From contig NZ_FOEQ01000015.1 of NCBI RefSeq assembly GCF_900110655.1, positions 50,711 to 114,710 on the forward strand: a stretch of DNA of 64,000 nt. The letters run 5' to 3'. The position numbers and the translations under genes were made by a program. Origin of the DNA: Pseudomonas soli. Its GTDB lineage: Bacteria > Pseudomonadota > Gammaproteobacteria > Pseudomonadales > Pseudomonadaceae. The notes under the pieces are model-generated. The model did no database searches, was not told the origin of the DNA, and was given only the letters and a program-made list of their open reading frames with translations. Below are positions 8,745 to 17,196 of the stretch, piece by piece. How positions within the stretch are numbered: position 1 is the stretch's first letter; each line of letters opens with the position of its first letter.

Positions 8745-10364
8745 ATGAGCCTGTCACTTCTCAGCCGTTACGCCTTCTTCGCCGCCTGCGTGCTGTTCAC
8801 CCTCGCCAGCCTGCCGTTCCTCGCCCACGACTGGCTGTGGCCGTTCGCCCTGACCACCGGCGTCCTGAGCCTGATCGGCGTGTTCGACCTGCTGCAGCAG
8901 CGCCACGCGGTGCGCCGTAACTATCCGATCCTCGGCAATATCCGCTACCTGGTCGAGGGCATCCGCCCGGAGATCCGCCAGTACCTGCTGGAGTCCGACA
9001 GCGATGCGCTGCCCTTCTCCCGCGCCCAGCGCTCGCTGGTGTATGCCCGTGCCAAGAACGAGGCCTCGGACAAACCCTTCGGCACCCTGATCGATGTGTA
9101 CGAGTCGGGCTTCGAATTCATCGGCCATTCCATGCGCCCCGCGCCGCTGGCCGACCCGGCCGCCTTTCGTGTCGTGGTCGGCGGCCCGCAATGTACCCAG
9201 CCGTACTCCGCGTCGATCTTCAACATCTCGGCCATGAGCTTCGGCTCGCTCAGCGCCAACGCCATCCGCGCCCTCAACCAGGGCGCCAAGCTGGGCAACT
9301 TCCACCACGACACCGGCGAAGGCAGCATCAGCCCCTACCACCGCGAGCACGGCGGCGACCTGGTGTGGGAGCTGGGCAGTGGCTACTTCGGCTGCCGCAC
9401 CGCGGATGGCCGCTTCGACCCCGAGCGCTTCGCCGCCCAGGCGCAGAGCCCGCAGGTACGGATGATCGAGATCAAGATGAGCCAGGGCGCCAAGCCCGGC
9501 CACGGCGGCATCCTGCCCAAGCACAAGGTGACCAGGGAGATCGCCGAGACCCGCGGCATCCTGATGGGCGAGGACTGCATCTCGCCGTCGCGTCACAGCG
9601 CCTTCTCCACGCCGATCGAAATGATGCAGTTCATCGCCCAGTTGCGTGAGCTGTCCGGCGGCAAGCCAGTGGGCTTCAAGTTCTGCCTCGGCCACCCGTG
9701 GGAGTTCATGGGCATTGCCAAGGCCATGCTGGAAACCGGCATCCTCCCGGACTTCATCGTCGTCGACGGCAAGGAAGGCGGCACCGGCGCCGCCCCGGTG
9801 GAGTTCACCGACCATATCGGCGTGCCGCTGCGCGAAGGCCTGCTGTTCGTGCATAACACCCTTGTCGGCCTGAACCTGCGCGACAAGATCAAGCTCGGCG
9901 CCAGCGGCAAGATCGTCAGCGCCTTCGACATCGCCAGCGTGCTGGCCATCGGCGCCGACTGGGCCAACTCGGCACGCGGCTTCATGTTCGCCATCGGCTG
10001 CATCCAGTCGCAGAGTTGCCACACCAACAAGTGCCCGACCGGCGTGGCCACCCAGGACGCCCTGCGCCAGCGCGCACTGGTGGTGCCAGACAAGGCCCAG
10101 CGGGTGTACAACTTCCATCAAAACACCCTGCGCGCCCTGGCCGAAATGCTCGCCGCCGCAGGGCTGGAGCACCCAGCGCAACTGGAGGCCAAGCACCTGG
10201 TGCGGCGTATCTCGGCTACCGAGATCAAGCTGTTCTCGCAGATGCATGTGTTCCTCAAGCCGGGGGAGTTACTCACTGGCGAGGTGAACGGGCAGTTCTA
10301 TTCGCGGATGTGGCAGCTGGCGCGGGCGGACAGCTTCGAGCCGCACAGCGAGGTAGCGGCCTGA
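8745..10364 (+). CDS. stand-alone FMN-binding glutamate synthase-family protein
   Basis: This is a 539-aa protein with two predicted N-terminal membrane helices (about residues 5-45) followed by the FMN/iron-sulfur synthase domain of GltB. Visible signatures are 'SAMSFGSLSANAIRALNQGAK', 'GEGSISPYHR', 'IEIKMSQGAKPGHGGILP', 'DGKEGGTGAAP' and a Cys-rich 'CIQSQSCHTNKCPTGVATQ' motif that in GltB holds the 3Fe-4S cluster. It lacks the glutamine amidotransferase domain and the GltB C-terminal helix, so it cannot use glutamine in the way glutamate synthase does. The substrate is unknown. AAGGA lies 6 bases before the ATG. It ends at a bidirectional terminator shared with the convergent permease gene. 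Confidence 0.85.
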   Translation: MSLSLLSRYAFFAACVLFTLASLPFLAHDWLWPFALTTGVLSLIGVFDLLQQRHAVRRNYPILGNIRYLVEGIRPEIRQYLLESDSDALPFSRAQRSLVYARAKNEASDKPFGTLIDVYESGFEFIGHSMRPAPLADPAAFRVVVGGPQCTQPYSASIFNISAMSFGSLSANAIRALNQGAKLGNFHHDTGEGSISPYHREHGGDLVWELGSGYFGCRTADGRFDPERFAAQAQSPQVRMIEIKMSQGAKPGHGGILPKHKVTREIAETRGILMGEDCISPSRHSAFSTPIEMMQFIAQLRELSGGKPVGFKFCLGHPWEFMGIAKAMLETGILPDFIVVDGKEGGTGAAPVEFTDHIGVPLREGLLFVHNTLVGLNLRDKIKLGASGKIVSAFDIASVLAIGADWANSARGFMFAIGCIQSQSCHTNKCPTGVATQDALRQRALVVPDKAQRVYNFHQNTLRALAEMLAAAGLEHPAQLEAKHLVRRISATEIKLFSQMHVFLKPGELLTGEVNGQFYSRMWQLARADSFEPHSEVAA

Positions 10365-10371
10365 TCAGACT

Positions 10372-10399
10372 TCATCGCAGGTCAAGCCCGCTCCCAGGC
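10372..10399. repeat. degenerate single REP element
   Basis: The sequence TCATCGCAGGTCAAGCCCGC followed by TCCCAGG matches the REP core seen at 3853 with a few changes; it is extragenic, just after the stop of the FMN protein gene. Confidence 0.6.
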
Positions 10400-10424
10400 C
10401 AGGCCACGATGGTCGCCACACGAA

Positions 10425-10456
10425 AACAAAGCCCCGGCACTGGCCGGGGCTTTGTT
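10425..10456. terminator. bidirectional intrinsic terminator
   Basis: A perfect 14-bp stem (10425-10438 and 10443-10456) with a 4-base loop; the outer arms are AACAAA and TTTGTT, so it can end both the plus-strand FMN protein gene and the minus-strand permease gene. Confidence 0.85.
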
Positions 10457-10458
10457 CA

Positions 10459-11877
10459 TCAGGAGGCGGTACTCACCGTACCCTGCGCCTCTTTGGGCGC
10501 CAGGCGGAAGGTGTAGTACAGCGCCGTCAACAGCACCAGGAATGCCGGGCCGATGTACAGGGCCACGCGGGTGTCCGGGAAGTACGCCATCAGGCCCACC
10601 ACCAGCACCAGGAACGCCAGCGCCAGGTACGAGCTCAGCGGCCACAGCCACATGCGGTACTTCAGCGCGTTGCGCTCGGCGGTGGTGAGCCCGGCGCGGA
10701 ACTTCAGTTGCGCAAGCAGGATCATCACCCAGGTCCAGATCGCGCCGAAGGTGGCGATCGAGGTTACCCAGACGAACACTTTCTCCGGCACCAGGTAGTT
10801 GGCCAGCACGCCCAGCAGCAGCGCGCCGATCGACAGCAGCAAGGCGTTGCGCGGCACGCCGCTCTTCGAGGTGCGGGCGAAGGTGGCCGGGGCCTGGCCG
10901 TTCTGCGCCAGGCTGTAGAGCATGCGCCCGGTGCTGAAGATGCCGCCGTTGCACGACGACAGCGCGGCGGTGATCACCACGAAGTTGATGATGCCGGCGG
11001 CAGTCTTGATGCCGAGGCGCTCAAAGGTCATCACGAACGGGCTGCCCTGGCTGCCGATCTCATTCCACGGGTAGATCGACAGGATCACGAACAGCGCGCC
11101 CACGTAGAACAGCAGGATGCGCCAGAACACCGAGCCGATGGCCTGGGGGATGGTCTTCTGCGGGTTGCGCGCTTCGCCGGCGGTCAGGCCGATCATCTCC
11201 ACGCCCAGGTAGGCGAACATCACCATCTGCAGCGACATCAGCACGCCGGTCACGCCGTTGGGCATGAAACCGCCGTTGCTCCACAGGTTGGAGACGCCCA
11301 TGGCCACACCGTCGTTGCCGAAACCGAAGGCGATGATGCCGATGCCGCCCAGCACCATGGCGATGATGGTGACGATCTTGATCAGGGCGAACCAGAACTC
11401 GAACTCACCGAATGCCTTGACCGCGATCAGGTTGATCGCGCCCATGCTGCCCAGGGCCATCAACGCCCAGATCCAGCGCGGCACGTCGGGGAACCAGATG
11501 CCCATGTAGATGGCCACCGCGGTGATTTCGGCGACGCAGGTCACCAGCCACAGGAACCAGTAGTTCCAGCCGGTCAGGAAGCCCGCCAGCGGACCGAGAT
11601 AGTCTTGGGCGTAGCGGCTGAACGACCCGGCGACCGGATTGTGCACGGCCATTTCGCCGAGGGCGCGCATGATCACCAGGATGGCCAGGCCACCGATGAT
11701 GTAGGAAAGCATGATGGCAGGGCCGGCCATTTCGATGGCCTTGGCAGAACCGAGGAACAGACCGACGCCGATACAGGCGCCGAGGGCCATCAGACGGATG
11801 TGCCGTTCGCCCAGCTCGCGCTTGAGCGGGCCGCCCTGGGCGGACTCGCCCTGGGCAGGGTGGTTGCCGACTGGCAT
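10459..11877 (-). CDS. proY: ProY-type amino acid permease (APC superfamily, AAT family)
   Basis: This is a 472-aa inner-membrane permease with about 12 hydrophobic helices. The N-terminal AAT signature 'LGERHIRLMALGACIGVGLFLGSA', plus 'RALGEMAVHNP.AGSFSRYAQ', 'GWNYWFLWLV' and 'TAGEARNPQKTIPQAI', match the ProY/HutT branch of proton-coupled amino acid permeases. ProY is the closest remembered relative, but a substrate such as proline, histidine or another amino acid cannot be settled from sequence. The start ATG is preceded by GAGG about 10 bases upstream. No catabolic genes are adjacent. It is divergent from the penicillin-binding protein gene across a 425-bp gap. Confidence 0.8.
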   Translation of the reverse strand: MPVGNHPAQGESAQGGPLKRELGERHIRLMALGACIGVGLFLGSAKAIEMAGPAIMLSYIIGGLAILVIMRALGEMAVHNPVAGSFSRYAQDYLGPLAGFLTGWNYWFLWLVTCVAEITAVAIYMGIWFPDVPRWIWALMALGSMGAINLIAVKAFGEFEFWFALIKIVTIIAMVLGGIGIIAFGFGNDGVAMGVSNLWSNGGFMPNGVTGVLMSLQMVMFAYLGVEMIGLTAGEARNPQKTIPQAIGSVFWRILLFYVGALFVILSIYPWNEIGSQGSPFVMTFERLGIKTAAGIINFVVITAALSSCNGGIFSTGRMLYSLAQNGQAPATFARTSKSGVPRNALLLSIGALLLGVLANYLVPEKVFVWVTSIATFGAIWTWVMILLAQLKFRAGLTTAERNALKYRMWLWPLSSYLALAFLVLVVGLMAYFPDTRVALYIGPAFLVLLTALYYTFRLAPKEAQGTVSTAS

Positions 11878-12302
11878 AGCAATACAACCTCATTTTGTTA
11901 TTGGATTTGACCTTCGTGCAGCACCGGCCGCGCCGATAGGCGGGGCGTCGTCTCGCCAGGCCGCCTTGTGGGCGGGCCTGTCCACCGGGCACACAGCACC
12001 GACGGGTCGAAGGGGGCGAGCAGTATAGGAAGCAGCTTGTAGGGCTTTTCACTATATACAGCAGGAAATTTGGCGAGAATTCTCGGCCAAATCCCCTTCA
12101 CCGGAGGGGCATCCTGGCCTCGCTCCGCCCATGCACAGGAATGGGGCAGCTACCTTAGCAACATTGCCGAAGAATGGAAGTCGCACCAAAGGCGCATGTT
12201 CATACGTGATTCCCCGAAGCTACTTACAAATTTTTCACCAAACTCGGCCACCGTCTAAGCTTCAGGCAAGCAACGCGAAAACACCTGGCCGGACTCAAGA
12301 CT
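11878..12302. other. 425-bp gene-free region between proY and the penicillin-binding protein gene
   Basis: This is the longest gene-free stretch. It holds the leader regions of two divergent genes. The centre is more AT-rich than its surroundings. A near-perfect palindrome centred on GAGAATTCTC, with ATTTGG/CCAAAT flanks, lies at 12068-12092. No tRNA, sRNA or credible small gene was recognised, and no clear sigma-70 or sigma-54 promoter could be assigned. Confidence 0.7.
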
Positions 12303-15300
12303 ATGGGCGCACTGTGGCAATCGGAACCAACCAGAACGGAAGCACCCAAAGAAACTCAGGCTGAAGCCCCCTTGTCCAAGACTCCACGTCAGCGCCGCCT
12401 GTGGTGGCGCCTGATCCTGCTTATCCTGCTGGTGGCACTGGTGGCGGTAGGTTTGGCCGCCTACGACGAATTCCAGACCTCGCGCCTGCAGTCCCGTGAA
12501 TTCAGCCGCCTGGCCGGCACCCTGACCTATGCCCTGGAGCCCGGCCCGAGCGATGCCATCGTCTACCCGGGCGACGGCCCGTTCGACAAACGCCTGGGCT
12601 ACAGCGCCCTGGGCGAGTTCCTGCCACGACTGCTCAAGCGCGACTACCTGATCAACCAGCAAGTGCGCTTCTCCCCGGCGCTGATGAACTACGTCGAACA
12701 CGGCCTGTTCGTGCCCTACGTGGAGAAGATCCAGGCTGGCCTGTCGATCACCGACTGCCGCGGCGACATGCTCTACCAGTACAACTACCCGCAGCACCTG
12801 TATCCGAATTTCGCCGCGATCCCGCCGGTGATGGTCAACAGCCTGCTGTTCATCGAGAACCGCGACCTGCTCGACCCGAAGGACCCGCAGAACAACCCGG
12901 CGGTGGATTGGCCCCGCTTCGCCAAGGCGGCCTACAGCCAGATTGCCAAATACCTGGCCCTGCCCGGCCAATCTGCCGGTGGCAGCACCCTGGCCACCCA
13001 GCTTGAGAAGTATCGCCACTCGCCGGACGGGCTGACCGTCTCCGGCGCCGAGAAGATCCGCCAGATGATCTCCGCCAGCGTACGCGCCTACCAGGGCGGC
13101 CCCGACACCACCGAGGCCCGCGAACGCATCGTGCGCGACTACCTCAACAGCGTGCCGCTGTCGGCCGTCCCTGGCCACGGTGAGGTGCACGGCATGGCGG
13201 AAGGCTTGCGGGTGTGGTACGGCGCCGACTTCGATCAGGTCAACCAGGCCCTCACCTCCATCGCCACCGACGACAAGAGCATGGCCGAGCGCGGACTGGC
13301 CCTGCGCCAGGTGCTGTCGCTGATGATCGCCCAGCGCCGCCCCTCGCATTACCTGTCCAAGGGCCGCATCGAACTGGCGGAACTGACCGATTCGCATATA
13401 CGGGTACTCGCCGCCAACGCAGTCATCGACCGTCCACTGGCCGACGCTGCCCTTGCCAGCAAGGCGGTGTACCGCGACTGGGTGGCCCAGCCGACCATCG
13501 TGCCGATCATCACCAACAAAGGCATCAGCCTGGCCCGTAACCGCCTGGCAGCCATGCTCAACCGGCCGCTGTACGACCTCGACCGCCTCGACCTGTCAGC
13601 CACAAGCACCCTGCAGGCCGACCTGCAAGTGCAGGTCAGCCAGTATCTGAAGAACCTCGCCGACCCGGCGTTCGCCGCACAGCTCGGCCTGATCGGCGAA
13701 CGCCTGCTGACCAGCAAGACCACCGACCAGGTCAGCTACAGCTTCACCCTGTTCGAACGCACCGCCGACGGCTCGCGGGTACGGGTGCAGACCGACAGCA
13801 CCAACCAGCCCTTCGACATCAACGAAGGCAGCAAGCTTGAACTGGGCTCCACCGCCAAGCTGCGGGTGCTTACCACCTACCTGGAAATCGTTGCCGAGCT
13901 GCACGACAAATACGCCGGCAAACCCGCCGCCGAACTGAAGAAAGTCCCGGTGGCCGAGCTCGACCGCATCAGCCAGTGGTCACTCGAATGGCTGATGCAG
14001 AACGGCAAGAACCAGAGCCTGGACGCCATGCTCGATGCAGCCCTCGAGCGCAAGTACTCGGCCAACACCGGCGAAGCCTTCTTCACCGGCGGCGGCATGC
14101 ACGTGTTCAACAACTTCCGCAAGGAAGACAACAACCGCAACCCGACCCTCAAGGATGCCCTGCGCGAGTCGATCAACCTGCCGTTCATCCGCCTGATGCG
14201 CGACATCGTGCGCTACGTCACCTACCAGCAGCCGTTCAATCGCGAGCCGCTGCTCAGGGACGACAGCGACCCGCGCCGCCAGGAATACCTGGCGCGTTTC
14301 GCCGACCGCGAAGGCTCCAACTACACCATGCGCTTCTGGAAGAAATACCAGCGCAAGACCTCGCAGCAGCGCCTGGACACCTTCCTCGACAGCATGCGCG
14401 TGACCCCGCAGCGCCTGGCCGCGGTGCACCGCTACCTGTTCCCCGAAGCCGGCCAGGAAACCTTCAACGCCTTCGTCCGCGCCCACAGCAAGGACGACAA
14501 GAAGGCCATGGCCAAGCTCACCGATGGCCGTCTGGTGGAGATGTACGAGGCCTATGGCCCGGGCAAGTACGACCTGCCCGACCAGGGCTACATCGCCAAG
14601 GTCCACCCCTTGGACCTGTGGCTGCTCGGCTACCTGCTGAAAAACCCTGGCGCATCGCTCAAGGACGCCCTCAACGCCAGCCGCTTCGAACGCCAGGAGG
14701 TCTATAGCTGGCTGTTCAAGAGCCGCCACCAGGGCGCCCGCGACAGCCGCATCCGCACCATGGTCGAAATCGAGGCGTTCACCGACATCCACCAGCGCTG
14801 GAAGCGCGTGGGTTATCCGTTCGACCACCTGGTACCGTCGCTGGCGACCGCCATCGGCAGCTCCGGCGACCGGCCGGCCGCCCTCTCCGAACTGGTCGGG
14901 ATCATCCAGAACGATGGCGTGCGCCTGCCGACCCTGCGCATCGACACCTTGCACTTCGCCCAGAACACCCCGTACGAGACGCAACTGATCAGCGATCCGG
15001 ACCGCGGTCAGCGGATATTGCCCGTCGAGGTCGCCCGGGCGCTCAAGGGCGCCATGTCGCAGGTGGTCGATGCCGGTACCGCGCGGCGCATCTCCGGCAG
15101 CTTCAAGTTGCACGACGGCACGCCGCTGGTGATGGGCGGCAAGACCGGCACCGGCGACAACCGTATCGAAAGCTTCGGCGCCGGCGGCCGGCTGATCGGC
15201 TCGCGCTCGCTGAACCGCACCGCCACCTTCGTGTTCTTCCTCGGCGACAACCACTTCGGCACCCTCACCGCGTTCGTTCCGGGGCGCACGGCCGAGGCCT

Positions 15301-15422
15301 TCACCTTTACCTCGGCACTGCCGGTGCAGGTGCTCAAGGGCATGGCGCCGATCCTCATGCCCTACCTGGAACCAGGCAACCCAACCGCCTGCAAGGCGCC
15401 GCAGGTGGCGGGCCAGTCGTGA
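12303..15422 (+). CDS. atypical class A-like penicillin-binding protein (GT51 + transpeptidase)
   Basis: This is a 1039-aa membrane-anchored protein. The N-terminus is cytosolic, with one transmembrane helix at about 33-55. A GT51-like glycosyltransferase domain follows: 'IENRDLLDPKD' in place of the usual EDRxFxxH (catalytic Glu likely E185) and 'GGSTLATQLEK'. The transpeptidase motifs are all present: S516-T-A-K519, S623-I-N625 and K947-T-G-T. The spacing between SxN and KTG (about 320 residues) is roughly twice that of ordinary class A PBPs, which points to an inserted helical domain at about 640-830. It probably polymerises or cross-links peptidoglycan in the periplasm; which activity is retained is not known. 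The ribosome binding site before 12303 is weak. The Fur-like box of the next operon begins only 13 bases after the stop. Confidence 0.8.
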   Translation: MGALWQSEPTRTEAPKETQAEAPLSKTPRQRRLWWRLILLILLVALVAVGLAAYDEFQTSRLQSREFSRLAGTLTYALEPGPSDAIVYPGDGPFDKRLGYSALGEFLPRLLKRDYLINQQVRFSPALMNYVEHGLFVPYVEKIQAGLSITDCRGDMLYQYNYPQHLYPNFAAIPPVMVNSLLFIENRDLLDPKDPQNNPAVDWPRFAKAAYSQIAKYLALPGQSAGGSTLATQLEKYRHSPDGLTVSGAEKIRQMISASVRAYQGGPDTTEARERIVRDYLNSVPLSAVPGHGEVHGMAEGLRVWYGADFDQVNQALTSIATDDKSMAERGLALRQVLSLMIAQRRPSHYLSKGRIELAELTDSHIRVLAANAVIDRPLADAALASKAVYRDWVAQPTIVPIITNKGISLARNRLAAMLNRPLYDLDRLDLSATSTLQADLQVQVSQYLKNLADPAFAAQLGLIGERLLTSKTTDQVSYSFTLFERTADGSRVRVQTDSTNQPFDINEGSKLELGSTAKLRVLTTYLEIVAELHDKYAGKPAAELKKVPVAELDRISQWSLEWLMQNGKNQSLDAMLDAALERKYSANTGEAFFTGGGMHVFNNFRKEDNNRNPTLKDALRESINLPFIRLMRDIVRYVTYQQPFNREPLLRDDSDPRRQEYLARFADREGSNYTMRFWKKYQRKTSQQRLDTFLDSMRVTPQRLAAVHRYLFPEAGQETFNAFVRAHSKDDKKAMAKLTDGRLVEMYEAYGPGKYDLPDQGYIAKVHPLDLWLLGYLLKNPGASLKDALNASRFERQEVYSWLFKSRHQGARDSRIRTMVEIEAFTDIHQRWKRVGYPFDHLVPSLATAIGSSGDRPAALSELVGIIQNDGVRLPTLRIDTLHFAQNTPYETQLISDPDRGQRILPVEVARALKGAMSQVVDAGTARRISGSFKLHDGTPLVMGGKTGTGDNRIESFGAGGRLIGSRSLNRTATFVFFLGDNHFGTLTAFVPGRTAEAFTFTSALPVQVLKGMAPILMPYLEPGNPTACKAPQVAGQS

Positions 15423-15435
15423 ATCATCAAGAAAA

Positions 15436-15452
15436 CAGATGATAATCATCTG
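15436..15452 (+). promoter_or_regulatory. candidate Fur box
   Basis: A 17-base palindrome (perfect except the centre) contains ATGATAATCAT, the exact central 11 bases of the Fur consensus. It lies 84 bases before the PadR gene and its ferric-reductase partner, a target expected to be iron-regulated. The outer 4 bases on each side do not fit the 19-base consensus well. Confidence 0.6.
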
Positions 15453-15470
15453 CATTTGAAGGCTTGTCTT

Positions 15471-15506
15471 TAGATATATCTTGAGTAATATCTTGCGATA
15501 TATCTA
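15471..15506 (+). promoter_or_regulatory. candidate PadR (YqjI-like) operator
   Basis: Perfect 10-bp inverted arms (15471-15480 TAGATATATC, 15497-15506 GATATATCTA) with 16 bases between; the spacer holds a further ATATCTT half-site. It lies 20 bases before the start of the PadR gene, as expected for an autoregulatory site. Confidence 0.65.
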
Positions 15507-15525
15507 AACAGACGGAGCCCTCTCC

Positions 15526-16059
15526 ATGCGTGACCACGATCCCTTCGAACGCCGCCCCGGCCGCGGCGAACGTGGCCCACGGGTATTCGCCCCGGGCGAC
15601 CTGAAACTGCTGATGCTGTCGATGCTGGCCGAGCAACCGGGCCACGGCTACGACCTGATCCGCCAGATCGAGAGCCTATTCGACGGCAGCTACAGCCCCA
15701 GCCCCGGGGTGATCTACCCGACCCTCAGCTACCTCGAGGAAGCCGAGCTGGTCACTGGCGCCATCCAGGGCAGCAAGCGCCTTTACGCCATCACCGATGC
15801 CGGTCGCAGCGCCCTGGCGGAACAGGCCGTTGCCCTCGATGGCGTGCGCATGCGCATCGAGGTGAGCAAGCGTGCCTTGCGCGGTCATGACCGCCCCGCG
15901 GAAATCCACGAAGCCGTCGGCAACCTGCGCCATGCCTTGCACATGCACAGCGGCCGCTGGAGCGCCGAAGAGATCGAGCGGGTGCGCAACCTGCTCAACG
16001 AAACCGCCAAGGCCATCGCCTCCGGGCCGGCCATCCCTGTTACGGAGAACACCCCATGA
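15526..16059 (+). CDS. PadR-family transcriptional regulator (YqjI-like)
   Basis: This 177-aa protein has a PadR winged helix at about residues 25-95 ('LKLLMLSMLAEQPGHGYDLIRQIESLF', 'PSPGVIYPTLSYLEEAELV') and a C-terminal helical dimerisation part. A short Arg/His-containing N-terminal extension precedes the domain. The start ATG has GGAG 8 bases upstream. Its stop codon overlaps the start of the next gene (ATGA), so the two are translationally coupled. The pair PadR regulator plus siderophore-interacting ferric reductase is the same as yqjI-yqjH of E. coli, where YqjI is a nickel-responsive repressor. By analogy this regulator probably represses its own operon by binding the palindrome at 15471-15506; the metal it senses is not shown. 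Confidence 0.88.
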   Translation: MRDHDPFERRPGRGERGPRVFAPGDLKLLMLSMLAEQPGHGYDLIRQIESLFDGSYSPSPGVIYPTLSYLEEAELVTGAIQGSKRLYAITDAGRSALAEQAVALDGVRMRIEVSKRALRGHDRPAEIHEAVGNLRHALHMHSGRWSAEEIERVRNLLNETAKAIASGPAIPVTENTP

Positions 16060-16817
16060 GCAACACCATCCACCGCGTCAACCACGAGATCCGCCAACGC
16101 CGCCTCAACGTGCTGCGGGTCACCGACCTGACCCCGCGCATGCGCCGCATCACCCTGGGTGGCGCGGAGCTGGTGGGCTTCGCCAGCGTCGGCAGCGACG
16201 ACCACATCAAGCTGCTGTTCGCCTGCACGCCCGAAGAACAGCAGGCCATCGACGCCCGCAACCTCGGCCGCGACGGCGGCGCCCGACCAACCATGCGCGA
16301 GTACACGCCACGGCGTATCGACCTGGAGAACCTTGAACTGGATATCGACTTCGTCCTGCATGGCGACGGCCCCGCCTCCACCTGGGCCGCCCAGGCGGCG
16401 CCCGGCCAGACCCTGGACATCGCCGGCCCACGCGCCTCGATGGTGGTGCCGGACATCTTCGACAGCTACCTGCTGATCGGTGACGAAACCGCAATCCCGG
16501 CCATCGCCCGGCGCCTTGAAGAATTGCCGGCGGGGCGCCAGGTACTCGCGGTGATCCAGATCGAGGACGAGCAAGAGCGCCAGGCACTGGCCAGCAAGGC
16601 GCAAGTGGAGGTGATCTGGGTGCGCCGGCATGCAGAAGACCTGCTGGAGCGGGTCAAGCACCTGGCGCTGCCTCAAGGCCGGCTGTATGGCTGGGTGGCG
16701 CTGGAGAAGGCACTGACCCGGCAGGCCAAGGCGCTGCTGCTGGAAAAGGGCGTGCAGGAAGACGCCCTCAAGGCTGCCGCCTACTGGCGGGCCGACGGCA
16801 CTGCCGACGACGAATGA
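16056..16817 (+). CDS. siderophore-interacting protein, NAD(P)H-dependent ferric reductase (YqjH-like)
   Basis: This 253-aa protein has an FAD-binding beta-barrel with the conserved 'MREYTPRRID' motif (R-x-Y-T-x-R binds FAD), a 'HGDGPASTWAAQAAPGQ' phosphate-binding segment with 'IAGPRAS', and a C-terminal NAD(P)-binding SIP domain ('YLLIGDETAIPAI', 'YGWVALEK'). Members reduce ferric siderophores in the cytoplasm to release iron. It overlaps the padR gene by 4 bases and shares its upstream Fur-like and PadR-like sites. It is convergent with the small membrane-protein gene. Which siderophore is used cannot be told. Confidence 0.92.
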   Translation: MSNTIHRVNHEIRQRRLNVLRVTDLTPRMRRITLGGAELVGFASVGSDDHIKLLFACTPEEQQAIDARNLGRDGGARPTMREYTPRRIDLENLELDIDFVLHGDGPASTWAAQAAPGQTLDIAGPRASMVVPDIFDSYLLIGDETAIPAIARRLEELPAGRQVLAVIQIEDEQERQALASKAQVEVIWVRRHAEDLLERVKHLALPQGRLYGWVALEKALTRQAKALLLEKGVQEDALKAAAYWRADGTADDE

Positions 16818-16866
16818 CGCCGGCCGGGCCGGTGGCAGCGGACGAGCCCCTTGCCTGGGGTGCCTG

Positions 16867-17196
16867 TCACTGCAGCTCCTGCTGCGGCGTCTCCTGCCCG
16901 GCGCAACGCACCGCGCGCTTGCGGTTGTCCACCAGTACGCCGGTCAGCCCTTTCTGCTCGGTATCGAACAGCACCAGCACGCCGTCGATACATTGCGCCA
17001 CCTGCGGCGCCGGGGTCAGCGAGAGCTTGTAGTCCTCGCCGGGAATGGTCTTGAGCATGGTGAAGTCCTGCAGCAACAGGGCGTCCTCCGGCTTGGCGAA
17101 ATGCAGGTAACCGTAGTACCAGAGGGCTCCCACCGTCACGATGATGCTGCCGACACCGGTCAGGATCAGTGGGATGGCGTTGCGTTCTTCACTCAT
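16867..17196 (-). CDS. small membrane protein of unknown function
   Basis: This 109-aa protein has one hydrophobic segment at about 8-30 ('AIPLILTGVGSIIVTVGALWYYGYLHF'), then a soluble domain with two cysteines ('QCIDGVLVLFD..' and 'AVRCAGQ') that could form a disulfide in the periplasm. I do not recognise a named family. Its start overlaps the stop of the upstream lipoprotein hydrolase by 4 bases (ATGA), so it is translated with it and probably works in the same envelope process. Confidence 0.8.
   Translation of the reverse strand: MSEERNAIPLILTGVGSIIVTVGALWYYGYLHFAKPEDALLLQDFTMLKTIPGEDYKLSLTPAPQVAQCIDGVLVLFDTEQKGLTGVLVDNRKRAVRCAGQETPQQELQ

Noticed and set aside
8754..10247. A 497-codon open frame antisense to the FMN protein gene, and a 491-codon frame antisense to the PBP gene (13980-15455)
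   Set aside because: Low-complexity, His/Val/Gly-rich shadow translations; the sense genes have clear motifs.
12070..12364. Small plus-strand open frames (62 and 77 codons) in the gap before the PBP gene
   Set aside because: No ribosome binding site, no credible start and no recognisable composition; one overlaps the PBP start.
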